NCBI GenBank assembly: GCA_002450255.1
Contig: DJYW01000029.1
Coordinates: 1-33,671 of the forward strand
Direction of reading: 5' to 3'
From: Gammaproteobacteria bacterium UBA6968
GTDB lineage: Bacteria; Pseudomonadota; Gammaproteobacteria; Pseudomonadales; Azotimanducaceae
DNA length: 33,671 bases
Below are positions 1 through 8,157 of this stretch, piece by piece. Below the pieces are notes generated by a model. The model was not told where the DNA came from. It made no database searches and saw only the letters and a program-made list of their open reading frames with translations. A program made the position numbers and the translations under genes. Numbering within the stretch: position 1 is the first letter of the stretch; each line of letters begins with the position of its first letter.

Positions 1-60
1 AAAAGCCTTTAGCGCGAAGAAAAACCCTTTAGCGCAAAGCAAAAGTCGGCGGCGCGAAGC
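1..60. repeat. Three imperfect 20-bp tandem repeats
   Basis: Bases 1-20, 21-40 and 41-60 align without gaps. Units 1 and 2 share 17 of 20 positions; units 1 and 3 share 14 of 20. Each starts with AAAA and has a GCG-AAG-like end. The array may extend left of the window. Confidence 0.6.
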
Positions 61-67
61 CAAATAA
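1..67 (+). CDS. Possible C-terminal end of a gene entering from the left
   Basis: Reading from base 2, one frame stays open to a TAA at 65-67 and gives a Lys/Arg-rich tail ending in RRREAK; the other two plus-strand frames stop early. Basic tails of this kind occur on RNA-binding proteins and helicases, but 21 residues are too few to name a family. The same bases form 20-bp tandem repeats, whose period is not a multiple of three, so the open frame could be chance. Weak call. Confidence 0.25.
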   Translation, partial: KAFSAKKNPLAQSKSRRREAK

Positions 68-206
68 GTACTTGCCAAATTCGAGACGGAGAGGATATCT
101 ATTATCCGTGTCACCATATGGTTGATCTATTTCACTAATATACTCACAAGAGTCTTAGATTTGTCTAGGATTTATGACGTGTTGCATTTTAGCAATATGG
201 TGTTGC

Positions 207-247
207 GTTACCCTATGTTGCATAATCTGTTACCTGAGGTAACATAG
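207..247. promoter_or_regulatory. Overlapping dyads in AT-rich upstream region, possible operator/promoter
   Basis: A perfect 7-bp inverted repeat GTTACCT-G-AGGTAAC lies at 229-243. It is overlapped by CTATGTT (213-219) facing AACATAG (241-247). GTTGC-type words recur at 181, 202 and 217. A promoter-like pair TTGCAT (218-223) and TAACAT (240-245), 16 bp apart, runs through the dyad and would start transcription near 252, just before the candidate small RNA. A repressor-controlled promoter is an inference. Confidence 0.4.
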
Positions 248-251
248 CGAT

Positions 252-360
252 CATTAAATACAAAAACAGTTCTTTGAGGGATATCCGATCCTCCTCTCCC
301 CTCCCCTCCCTTCGGATATCCCTCCCCCCTTCAAAGAGCGCCGCAAGGCGCTCTTTTTTT
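252..360 (+). ncRNA. Candidate small RNA with anti-Shine-Dalgarno loop
   Basis: A perfect 13-bp inverted repeat (276-288 with 312-324, core GGATATCC) encloses a 23-nt loop (289-311) made only of pyrimidines. The loop contains CCTCC three times (290-294, 300-304, 305-309), which is the 16S rRNA anti-Shine-Dalgarno core. A Rho-independent terminator follows at once. Bases 271-277 are also exactly complementary to 331-337, extending the stem into the terminator's left arm, so the two folds compete. C-rich anti-SD loops are known in the CcsR/'cuckoo' sRNAs of Alphaproteobacteria. The same logic here is an inference. The 5' end is guessed from a promoter-like element. It could instead be an attenuated leader of the gene at 404. 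Confidence 0.5.
333..360 (+). terminator. Rho-independent terminator
   Basis: A 10-bp stem (333-342 with 347-356) closed by a GCAA tetraloop runs into a T tract ending at 360. It ends transcription coming from the left, most simply the candidate small RNA. Confidence 0.88.
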
Positions 361-403
361 GTCAAAATTAAATATCGCGCGCGCATTTAGCTATTATGTC
401 CGC

Positions 404-1228
404 ATGACAAATGTAATTCCCCACTTCAACAACGTGCAAATATTGGCCGACGACCATCGGCCTAATCTGGCCTGGCTCTTCCTCAACCGCCCAGATAAAG
501 CGAACGCCCTGAGCTACGACCATCTGCACGATATCGAGCAAGCAGCGCTCTACTTTCGAGAAACAGATGTTTTCCAAGTGGTGATCCTCGCCGGCCGTGG
601 TAAGCATTTTTCAGCTGGCGCCGACCTCAGCGAAGGACAAACAACGACGCCGGCGGATAAACCGCCGAGCATGGTGCTTAGAAGGAGACGTATGCGCATC
701 GGCCAGCGGGCCATTGAAGCGCTCTTAAGTGTAGATCAGATTACCGTCGCGGCGTGGCAAGGTGCGGCTATGGGGGGCGGCGCTTGCCTAACGACGGCAT
801 GTGATTTCCGTGTCGGAGCAGCCAATTGTTTCATGCAATATCCAGAAATTGATTTGGGCATCAATCTAATGTGGAAAAGCCTGCCGCTTATCGTCAACTT
901 GGTCGGCCCAGCGCGGGCAAAACGGCTGGTCGTAGGCAGCGAACGCCTCGAAGCGGCGACGCTATTGGATTGGGGCATTTTAGATGAACTCGTCGATCCG
1001 TCAGATCTACTGCCAGCGGCAACGCGCATGGCAGACCGCTATCTGGCTAAACCCCCTATGGCTGCGCAGATGATCAAACAATCAGTTAACCAATACGCCA
1101 ACGCTCTAAACCACGCGATAATGCATATGGACGTAGATCAGAATTTGCTCAATACGCTGACTGAAGATAGACGTATCGCAGCAACCACTTACCAAACGGA
1201 TAAACCCCGAACATTCAGCGGCGATTGA
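404..1228 (+). CDS. Enoyl-CoA hydratase/isomerase family protein (crotonase)
   Basis: A 274-residue crotonase-fold protein, likely acting on an acyl-CoA in beta-oxidation or a related pathway in the cytoplasm. Both oxyanion-hole segments are visible: HFSAGADL and GAAMGGGACL. The two catalytic glutamates of mitochondrial hydratase (Glu144/Glu164) map to a Cys in GGGACL and to the Glu of YPEIDLG, so only one acid is kept. This is a pattern more typical of isomerases or specialised crotonases. The usual PGxGGT loop is replaced by NLMWKS. The ATG at 404 is preferred over a TTG at 359 that lies inside the terminator; no clear Shine-Dalgarno precedes it. It stands alone, convergent with the Rieske gene. 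Substrate unknown. Confidence 0.85.
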   Translation: MTNVIPHFNNVQILADDHRPNLAWLFLNRPDKANALSYDHLHDIEQAALYFRETDVFQVVILAGRGKHFSAGADLSEGQTTTPADKPPSMVLRRRRMRIGQRAIEALLSVDQITVAAWQGAAMGGGACLTTACDFRVGAANCFMQYPEIDLGINLMWKSLPLIVNLVGPARAKRLVVGSERLEAATLLDWGILDELVDPSDLLPAATRMADRYLAKPPMAAQMIKQSVNQYANALNHAIMHMDVDQNLLNTLTEDRRIAATTYQTDKPRTFSGD

Positions 1229-1370
1229 GTTGGCGCCACGATTTTTCATTGTACAAATGAAGAACGCATCACGGTCAGCCACGACCCTTTCTAACAACCA
1301 ACGGAACCGCAAGCAGCCCCAGAACTGCAAGCATAAGACTGCTGCGGTCTCGCTGCTCTGCACAGCTTAC

Positions 1371-2219
1371 TCACGGCCACTCGGCCCAAAGATGTCCCGC
1401 TCGCTCAACAATATGCGGCTGCGGCCCCAACGCTAGCGGGCCGGCCAGTGCCCCCTCATGTTCGCAGGCACCTGTGACCACGTTAAAAACCGCGCCGTGC
1501 CAGGGGCAGCGGACCACATTGCCAACTAAGGTTGCTGAAGCTAGCGGCGCGAGCATATGCGGACACCAAGCCGGATAGGCTATCCACTCATCATGCAATC
1601 GAGTCAAGACGTATTCGCGATCTGACAGGGTGAACGTCTGCGGCACCACAACGACATCGACAGCGCCCAAGTCCAGTCGGCTATCCCGGTCAATCATATC
1701 GATGCGCACATTCAGGTGACGTTCGCGGACCTGCATGCGCTGCTCCTCGGTGGCAAGCACCTGATCGACAATGGCATGCACCATCGCGTTTTGTTCGTTC
1801 TCGGCGGGCGCTTCTGTGCTGCCGACAAGTGGGCCGTGAAACCGCCACTCCAGGTCCAGGCCGCAGCCGTTTGCTACTGCCGCCTGCACCCGACAAACCC
1901 ATACCGAATCCAACCAGGGGCCCTCAGTCATAGACACCCAGCACCGGGCAGCTTCGCGGTCTAACTGTAAATGTAGGCCATGTATCTGGCCGCTGTGATC
2001 GAAAAGTCGCAAAGCCCAACCCCAAGCACCGCTTCGCGCGCATTCGCAAGCAGTCAATGCAGGCGAAAAAACCGTGACCAAATGACGCCAGTCGAGCCAG
2101 GTTTCATAATAGCGAGTCAGCGTCACGGCTAGATGACGCCGCCCGGTTGCTATCGGCTGACGGGATTCAATTTGCGCCAAACGACGAGAAAATTCTGCGC
2201 CTCTGCCGTCAGACTGCAC
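1371..2219 (-). CDS. SRPBCC-like domain fused to a C-terminal Rieske [2Fe-2S] domain
   Basis: A 282-residue protein. Residues about 190-280 form a Rieske domain, with cluster ligands C219-x-H221 and C238-x2-H241 in WCPHMLAPL and CPWHGAVF. Residues about 28-165 resemble a SRPBCC/START helix-grip domain (Trp- and Arg-rich strands, WRFHGP, then a long terminal helix); this is judged by eye. The order is the reverse of ring-hydroxylating oxygenases, where Rieske comes first. I see no obvious 2-His-1-carboxylate iron site in the N-terminal half, so an electron-transfer or binding role is as likely as oxygenation. The start is GTG, 6 bp after the ileS stop, implying co-transcription with ileS. Function unknown. 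Confidence 0.75.
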   Translation of the reverse strand: MQSDGRGAEFSRRLAQIESRQPIATGRRHLAVTLTRYYETWLDWRHLVTVFSPALTACECARSGAWGWALRLFDHSGQIHGLHLQLDREAARCWVSMTEGPWLDSVWVCRVQAAVANGCGLDLEWRFHGPLVGSTEAPAENEQNAMVHAIVDQVLATEEQRMQVRERHLNVRIDMIDRDSRLDLGAVDVVVVPQTFTLSDREYVLTRLHDEWIAYPAWCPHMLAPLASATLVGNVVRCPWHGAVFNVVTGACEHEGALAGPLALGPQPHIVERAGHLWAEWP

Positions 2220-2225
2220 GCGCTG

Positions 2226-5200
2226 CTAACCTGCTTTAGTAAGAATAAAGGTCACATCATGGCCGTCGATATGAGCTTGCTGGACAGCTTCACTAGAGGC
2301 GGTATTCGCGTCAGCCGTCAGTTCAAGACACAGCGTCTCTGCCTTAATGTAAGCCGCATGTTCGGCGATGGCCTGAGCCAACTCTGCCTCAGCGCCATAA
2401 ACCATAGTGATTCGATCACTTACCGCAAAACCCGCGTCTTTGCGTGCTCGCTGCACCCGATTGACAAGCTCGCGCGCGTAACCGCCACGTATTAACTCGT
2501 CGGTCAGGGTGCAATCCAAATCCACCGCGATCCGACTATTCGAAACCGTATTAGTGCCCGGCCGCGCAACCTGCTGCACCACAATCTCTTCGCCGGTGAA
2601 TGTTTCCGTTTCTCCGTCTGCACTCAGCGTTATCGAATCACCCGCCTGCAAAGTTTCAATTTGTGCAAGATCGAGCTGATTGATCTGCGCCTGAAATGAT
2701 TTCATACGCTTACCAAGCCGCTTGCCCAGGAGGGGGAAATTTGGTTTCGCTTGAAGCTCTATGTATGCGGTTTCATCGTCAGCATAGGCTACCGACCAGA
2801 CATTCAGTTCATCTTTGATATAACTTTCCAACCCCCGAATCTCATTCAGCACCGCCGGATCACGATTGATAATTGTTAGCTTCGCGAGTGGTGTGCGTAG
2901 CCCAATTTTGACTTCTTCACGCTTCTGGCGGCCCAGCAAAATCACCTGCTGCATGCGATCAACCGCGTCTTCGAGGTGCGGCTTGATCTGCACGTCATCA
3001 GGAATGGGGTAATCGCATAGATGCACTGATGCGGGCAACGGTTTTCGCTCCGCTAGCTGCGCCAGAGACTGATACAGATGCTCTGCCAAAAATGGCGTAA
3101 ATGGCGCCATTAACTGGGACAACTCAGACAAGACAGCATAGAGCGTGGAATAGGCCGCGATTTTATCGGCATCAATTTCCTCACCCCAAAACCGCGACCG
3201 GTTTAGACGGATATACCAGTTGGTTAGATTTTCAATATAGTCCAACAACGGCGGCACGACGTTATACAGTCGATAGGCCGTCATCTCCTCCATGATTTGG
3301 AGCTTGAGTGTCTGCAGTCTCGACAGCAGCCACTGGTCTAAAATGTTGTCGCCGAAATGCGTGCCTTTTTCAGGAGACCACTGATCCAACTCTGCATAGG
3401 TTTTCAAAAAGGAGTAAGCGTTGTACCAGGGCAACAAAGCACGGCGCACCATGTCGCGCACACCCAAATCGGCAAACCGCTGCTCCTCTGCCTTAACCAG
3501 ACCCGAATTAATCAGATATAAACGCAGCGCATCGGCCCCGTAAGACTCCATCAATTCATCCGGGGCAGTATAGTTGCGCAAACTTTTCGACATTTTCTTG
3601 CCGTCTTCCGCCATCACCATGCCATTTACAATGACGTTGCGGAAAGCAGGCTTATCGTAAAGCGCCGCAGCCAATACTGTTAAGGTATAAAACCAGCCAC
3701 GGGTTTGATCCAAGCCTTCGGCAATGAATTCGGCGGGAAATCCGGCGGCGAAAACCTCTTCATTGGCAAACGGGTAGTGTAACTGCGCGTAAGGCATCGC
3801 ACCGGATTCGAACCAGCAATCTAACACTTCAGGTATGCGGAAATATTCGCCCTCTTCACCCGGCAATGTAAACGTAACCGAATCCACATGTTCGCGGTGC
3901 AGGTCGGTCACGCGCACACCAGAGAGCTCGAACAGTTCTTCAATCGAACCTACACACAGCGTATTGCCGGTGATTTCATTACGCCAAATCGGTAGCGGCG
4001 TTCCCCACACGCGATTTCGCGACACCGCCCAATCGATCGCACCTTCCAGCCAATTACCAAAGCGTCCGGTTTTTATGTGGTTAGGCACCCAGCGGATACC
4101 CTCGTTCGCCCGTATCAGCTTGTCCTTGATAGAGGTGACATTGACATACCAGGAGGGTATTGCTCGATAGATTAAGGGTGTGTTGGAGCGGTAGCAGTAA
4201 GGATAGCTATGCTGAATCACTTCCTGACGATAAAGATCTCCGGCGTCTTTCAAAAACTGAATAATGTGTTTATCCGCTTCTTTGACGTGCTGGCCTTCAA
4301 ACTCCGGAACCTCTTCCGTAAATTCTCCGGTCACACTCACCGGGCAGGCAAACGCGGTAATGCCGTGCTCCTTTAGAACCCGATGATCATCCTCGCCGAA
4401 CGCCGGCGCTTGATGCACCATCCCGGTACCACTATCGGTTGTGACATAAGCGTCGCTGACCACCACAAACGCGCCCTCGTTGCGTTGCTCAAAAAAGTAG
4501 TCAAATAGGGGCCGATACTGACGCCCGACCAACTCGCTTCCTTGCAACCGTGACAAGATGGATAAATTGTTAGCGGCGTCTTGATAATGATCCAACCGCG
4601 CCTCAGCCAAATAGAATTTGCGGCCAGTATCCGCATCAGCAACAAGCACATAATCAATATCAGCGCCCACACAAATCGCCAGATTTGACGGCAACGTCCA
4701 TGGTGTTGTTGTCCAGACCGCCAGCGACGCATCTTCGTCCAACAACGGCATCAGCACGGTGATAGCGGGATCCTGTACATCAACGTAATTCGAAGTCGCT
4801 TCAAAATTAGCCAAAGGCGTACCCAGCGCGGTGGATACAGGCATGACCTTTACCCCTTGGTAAATTAGCCCCTTATCCCACAGCTGTTTGAACACCCACC
4901 ACACCGATTCCATGTACCAGGGTTCCATGGTCTTGTAGTCGTTATCGAAATCGACCCAGCGGCCAAGCCGCGTGATGGTGTGCCGCCACTCGGAGACATA
5001 GCGCTGCACAATGCCGCGACACGCTTCGTTATAGCCCGCCACACCCAACTGCTCGACTGCATTCGCGGCAGACAAACCCAATTGCTTGTCGATTTCATGC
5101 TCGATTGGCAAACCATGGCAGTCCCAACCAAAGCGCCGCGAAACATAGCGACCGCGCATGGTCCAGTAGCGTGGCACGATGTCTTTGATGGTGCTGGCAA

Positions 5201-5381
5201 CCAGGTGGCCATGGTGCGGTAGTCCCGTAGCAAACGGCGGTCCGTCATAAAAAATGTATGGTTTCTTACCCTTGGTATTTTCCAGCGATTGCTGGAAAAC
5301 CCGAGTCTCCTCCCAGAGCTTGAGAATCTCGTGCTCCATAGTGACGAAAGAAAACTGGGCGCTATCGGCAGGCTCGCTCAT
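2226..5381 (-). CDS. ileS: Isoleucyl-tRNA synthetase, type 2 (eukaryote-like)
   Basis: Charges tRNA-Ile with isoleucine in the cytoplasm. About 1051 residues, against about 940 for the common bacterial type 1. The signature is HHGH (56-59) in PFATGLPHHGHL, followed by FGWDCHGLPIEHEID, the pattern of eukaryotic and bacterial type-2 enzymes rather than the type-1 ANGxxHIGH. KMSKS is at 596-600. The CP1 editing domain shows TTTPWTLPSN (224-233) and GTGMVHQAPAFGEDD (318-332). Type-2 enzymes are known for reduced mupirocin sensitivity; the canonical HxGH order is kept here. I chose the ATG at 5381; an in-frame TTG at 5402 adds 7 residues. Neither has a strong Shine-Dalgarno. It is not followed by lspA, as it often is in Gammaproteobacteria, but by the Rieske gene. 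Confidence 0.97.
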   Translation of the reverse strand: MSEPADSAQFSFVTMEHEILKLWEETRVFQQSLENTKGKKPYIFYDGPPFATGLPHHGHLVASTIKDIVPRYWTMRGRYVSRRFGWDCHGLPIEHEIDKQLGLSAANAVEQLGVAGYNEACRGIVQRYVSEWRHTITRLGRWVDFDNDYKTMEPWYMESVWWVFKQLWDKGLIYQGVKVMPVSTALGTPLANFEATSNYVDVQDPAITVLMPLLDEDASLAVWTTTPWTLPSNLAICVGADIDYVLVADADTGRKFYLAEARLDHYQDAANNLSILSRLQGSELVGRQYRPLFDYFFEQRNEGAFVVVSDAYVTTDSGTGMVHQAPAFGEDDHRVLKEHGITAFACPVSVTGEFTEEVPEFEGQHVKEADKHIIQFLKDAGDLYRQEVIQHSYPYCYRSNTPLIYRAIPSWYVNVTSIKDKLIRANEGIRWVPNHIKTGRFGNWLEGAIDWAVSRNRVWGTPLPIWRNEITGNTLCVGSIEELFELSGVRVTDLHREHVDSVTFTLPGEEGEYFRIPEVLDCWFESGAMPYAQLHYPFANEEVFAAGFPAEFIAEGLDQTRGWFYTLTVLAAALYDKPAFRNVIVNGMVMAEDGKKMSKSLRNYTAPDELMESYGADALRLYLINSGLVKAEEQRFADLGVRDMVRRALLPWYNAYSFLKTYAELDQWSPEKGTHFGDNILDQWLLSRLQTLKLQIMEEMTAYRLYNVVPPLLDYIENLTNWYIRLNRSRFWGEEIDADKIAAYSTLYAVLSELSQLMAPFTPFLAEHLYQSLAQLAERKPLPASVHLCDYPIPDDVQIKPHLEDAVDRMQQVILLGRQKREEVKIGLRTPLAKLTIINRDPAVLNEIRGLESYIKDELNVWSVAYADDETAYIELQAKPNFPLLGKRLGKRMKSFQAQINQLDLAQIETLQAGDSITLSADGETETFTGEEIVVQQVARPGTNTVSNSRIAVDLDCTLTDELIRGGYARELVNRVQRARKDAGFAVSDRITMVYGAEAELAQAIAEHAAYIKAETLCLELTADANTASSEAVQQAHIDGHDVTFILTKAG

Positions 5382-5495
5382 CGGGGTACTTATCGGCTGC
5401 AAAATTAGGCCGGTATATTACCCATTTTAGGACGCGGTTGCTGACAAGTTGCTGCAAAACTGGCTACATTGAGTGCTTCGGAGAGGAGACAAAAC

Positions 5496-6374
5496 ATGAC
5501 CAGCAGCCTACACATTGGCGCGGTGTTACCGCACAACGAAATCGGTACCGACCACGGTGCTATAAAAGCTTATGCGCAAGGACTCGAAGCTCTCGGCGTG
5601 GAGAACCTACTGATTTACGACCACGTGCTTGGCGCCGATCCGGATCGCGAAGGCGGTTTTAAAGGCCCTTACGATAAAGATGTCGCATTTCATGAGCCAC
5701 TTACTACCTTTGCCTATATCGCAGCGGTTACAGAACGGCTGGAAATGATGACCGCCGTGCTGATTTTGCCTCAGCGCCAAACCGTACTCGTTGCCAAACA
5801 AGCAGCGCAACTCGCCATTTTATCGGGTAATCGGTTCAAGCTTGGCATCGGCGTGGGTTGGAATACCGTGGAATACACCGGTTTGAACGAGACCTTTAAC
5901 AATCGCGGACGCCGCCAGGCCGAACAAGTAGAACTGCTGCGACAACTATGGGAGGCCGACAGTTTGGATTACGACGGCGACTATCATCGCATCGACAAGG
6001 CGAGCATCCTGCCGCGCCCAGCTAAATCGGTTCCCGTTTGGTTCGGCGGTTCAGCGCCAGCGCTGATCGATCGTGTCGCGCGACTTGGCGACGGTTGGAT
6101 TCCGCTCGGTGGAGCCAACGAAAAAACCAAAGCCGTAATTGATGCCATCCATGCCAAACGCCAGAGCTACGGGCGCCAGGGTCTGCCGTTCGGCATTCAA
6201 GCGCAGGCTCAATATGCCGGCGGCTCGCCGGAGCGCTGGCACAATCATGCGCTGGCGTGGCAAGACCTAGGGGCAACTCACCTGGCGATCGCGACGCATA
6301 ATGCAGAACCCACCGATGTCGATGGGCACTTGCAACGAATTAGCGAGTATCAGGCAGCCGTGGCTGGCATCTAA
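5496..6374 (+). CDS. LLM-class flavin/F420-dependent oxidoreductase
   Basis: A 292-residue luciferase-like (TIM-barrel) oxidoreductase of the TIGR03619-like group, using FMN or coenzyme F420 on an unknown substrate. Visible features are the N-terminal HIGAVLPHNEIG strand, LIYDHV (an early active-site segment), RLEMMTAVLILPQR, and the hallmark NRFKLGIGVGWNTVEY followed by NRGRRQAEQVELLRQLW and PVWFGGSAPALIDR. The ATG at 5496 is fixed by GAGAGGAG at 5481-5488. It diverges from ileS across about 114 bp. F420 versus FMN cannot be decided from the sequence; no F420 biosynthesis gene is in the window. Confidence 0.85.
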   Translation: MTSSLHIGAVLPHNEIGTDHGAIKAYAQGLEALGVENLLIYDHVLGADPDREGGFKGPYDKDVAFHEPLTTFAYIAAVTERLEMMTAVLILPQRQTVLVAKQAAQLAILSGNRFKLGIGVGWNTVEYTGLNETFNNRGRRQAEQVELLRQLWEADSLDYDGDYHRIDKASILPRPAKSVPVWFGGSAPALIDRVARLGDGWIPLGGANEKTKAVIDAIHAKRQSYGRQGLPFGIQAQAQYAGGSPERWHNHALAWQDLGATHLAIATHNAEPTDVDGHLQRISEYQAAVAGI

Positions 6375-6407
6375 TGGCCAGCAAGCGATAGCACCGCCGA
6401 TTAACGA

Positions 6408-7292
6408 TTAGCCAGCGGCAACGCCCTCGCGGATAAAGTCAGCCACAAGTCCAGGATCCTGCATCGGAATAAAGTGGGTGAGTTCTGGCAGCAGCACATC
6501 CTGGCCATGCGGAAACTGCTGCGCGAGTTCAGGCCATGTCGGCGATGCGGAAAAGTCCATTTCTACGCCTCCCGGTGCACGCGGCCTAGCTCGTAACACT
6601 ACCGTTGGCGTATTGATGGTGGGTATAAGCTCGTATAAGTCCGCGTCAAAGTTACCCATGTAGATAGCTGCCTCCACCTTGGCGGGACAAGCAAGCTCCA
6701 GGCCCTCCCCTGACGCAGCTGGCAGAAGCCCATATTCACAATAATCCCGGAAAATCTCTGGCTGCCAAAGCTGATACGGCATGCGCTCTGCATACCGGCC
6801 GTGCATCTCAGCCACTGATGCGAAGTGACTGCGCCGTCTGGCGACAGGGTGATCGTCAACTTGTTCGTACTGATGGCGATCTCGATTCTGATAGAGCTCC
6901 GGCGATAAAATAACCGGGTCGACGAGCACCAACTGACGAAAAAGCTGCGGCTTATAGCCACATGCATGAACAATGCAATGCCCGCCCATTGAATGCCCAA
7001 CACCAATTGCATCCTTGATATTCAGCTGCGCACAAACATTAAGCAAATCACTGCCGAATTGATGCCAAGTCAAAGGGCCCGCGTTTGTGGAACGACCATG
7101 GCCACGCATATCGACAGCGAATATATGCCAGTCGTTGGGCAAAAGCCGCACCACCGCATCCCAACAACGCGCATGGAACCCGGTAGCGTGAACCAGCAAA
7201 ATTTGTTGCCCACCCGATTGGCCCCACTCAAAAACACAAAAAGGCTCGCCGCCCAAATCAAGGTCATGTTGTTTAGGTTGGGGATGTGCCAT
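6408..7292 (-). CDS. Alpha/beta hydrolase
   Basis: A 294-residue alpha/beta-hydrolase-fold protein. The oxyanion segment HATGFHARCW follows strand 3, VDMRGHGRS is the classic post-strand-4 motif, the nucleophile elbow is GHSMGG with Ser101, and the likely catalytic His sits in PELTHFIPMQDP near the C-terminus. A cap region rich in Tyr/Arg spans about residues 140-200. The start is supported by AGGAAG just upstream of the ATG. It is convergent with the LLM oxidoreductase, with only 33 bp between them. The substrate (ester, lactone or C-C bond) cannot be told from sequence. Confidence 0.88.
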   Translation of the reverse strand: MAHPQPKQHDLDLGGEPFCVFEWGQSGGQQILLVHATGFHARCWDAVVRLLPNDWHIFAVDMRGHGRSTNAGPLTWHQFGSDLLNVCAQLNIKDAIGVGHSMGGHCIVHACGYKPQLFRQLVLVDPVILSPELYQNRDRHQYEQVDDHPVARRRSHFASVAEMHGRYAERMPYQLWQPEIFRDYCEYGLLPAASGEGLELACPAKVEAAIYMGNFDADLYELIPTINTPTVVLRARPRAPGGVEMDFSASPTWPELAQQFPHGQDVLLPELTHFIPMQDPGLVADFIREGVAAG

Positions 7293-7581
7293 GGTCGCTT
7301 CCTACTGATTCAGTCGCCGAATAAAACCAACAGTCTAGTGAAAAGGAAGTGGAAGCGTCATTAGAGGAATTGCTACTACGCAATCGGCGAACCGTTCATC
7401 ACAAGCAACTCAGAACCTTCAAAAACAAAAATTTGCCGGACTGCTTTACCGGACTGCGGCACTTTTCCTGAACGAAGCATCGCAAATAACCAGTAGGAAG
7501 ATCAGCGTTTATTCTTGGCCGTTGGCTTTCCTAGCGAGTTATACTTCGCCATCCCTCGGCAGAAAGAACAGGTATCTAACG

Positions 7582-8157
7582 ATGAGTACTTCAGCCATTC
7601 GATCTGAAATTGTTTCGCACGACTCCGAATCATTGATTTTGGTGGACTCTAACGACCAGGAGCTCGGCTATCTCAGCAAGGTTGAGTGTCATCAGGGTGC
7701 AGGGATTTTGCACCGGGCATTTTCTCTGTTCATCTTTAATGAATCGGGGGAGCTTCTCATACATCAGCGTGCTGAAGAAAAACCGCTATGGCCAGGCTTT
7801 TGGTCAAACTCGTGCTGTTCACATCCGCGCCAGGGTGAAAGCATTGCCAACGCCATGCAGCGGCGCTGCGCGGAAGAACTGGGCTTTACCACGACGCTAC
7901 AATTCTTATATCAGTTTGAGTACGCCGCAACCTATCAAGATCTCGGCAGCGAACGCGAACTATGCTCGGTCTTTTGGGGCCTGTATAACGACAGCCCAAA
8001 CGTTAACGTAGCGGAAATAAGCGATTGGCGTTGGGTCAACCCAAACAGTCTGACTCAGGACATGGCTGCTCGCCCGGAGCGCTATACCCCTTGGTTCCAA
8101 ATGGAATGGCAGCGTATCCGCACAGAGTTTTCTAACCAGATCCCCAAGGCTGACTGA
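7582..8157 (+). CDS. idi: Isopentenyl-diphosphate delta-isomerase, type I
   Basis: Interconverts isopentenyl and dimethylallyl diphosphate for isoprenoid synthesis. 191 residues of Nudix fold. Catalytic Cys79 lies in FWSNSCCSHPRQGE, matching the E. coli Cys67 motif. The metal/catalytic acid motif SERELC (E124, E126) matches E. coli ENEVC, and RRCAEELG is the degenerate Nudix helix. The ATG at 7582 gives the usual N-terminus; a longer in-frame reading from 7522 adds 20 unrelated residues. An AGG lies about 10 bases upstream. It is a stand-alone gene. The 229-bp region before it contains only a short direct repeat, CCGGACTGC at 7437 and 7450. Confidence 0.95.
   Translation: MSTSAIRSEIVSHDSESLILVDSNDQELGYLSKVECHQGAGILHRAFSLFIFNESGELLIHQRAEEKPLWPGFWSNSCCSHPRQGESIANAMQRRCAEELGFTTTLQFLYQFEYAATYQDLGSERELCSVFWGLYNDSPNVNVAEISDWRWVNPNSLTQDMAARPERYTPWFQMEWQRIRTEFSNQIPKAD

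Noticed and set aside
359..403. Longer N-terminus of the first crotonase from a TTG at 359
   Set aside because: The start codon would lie in the T tract and base after the terminator; the extra residues do not resemble the family.
6363..6382. GCTGGC/GCCAGC hairpin at the end of the LLM gene
   Set aside because: A 6-bp stem spanning the stop codon with no T tract on either strand; too weak for a terminator call.
7437..7458. Direct repeat CCGGACTGC before idi
   Set aside because: Only two 9-bp copies with no promoter or dyad context; probably chance.
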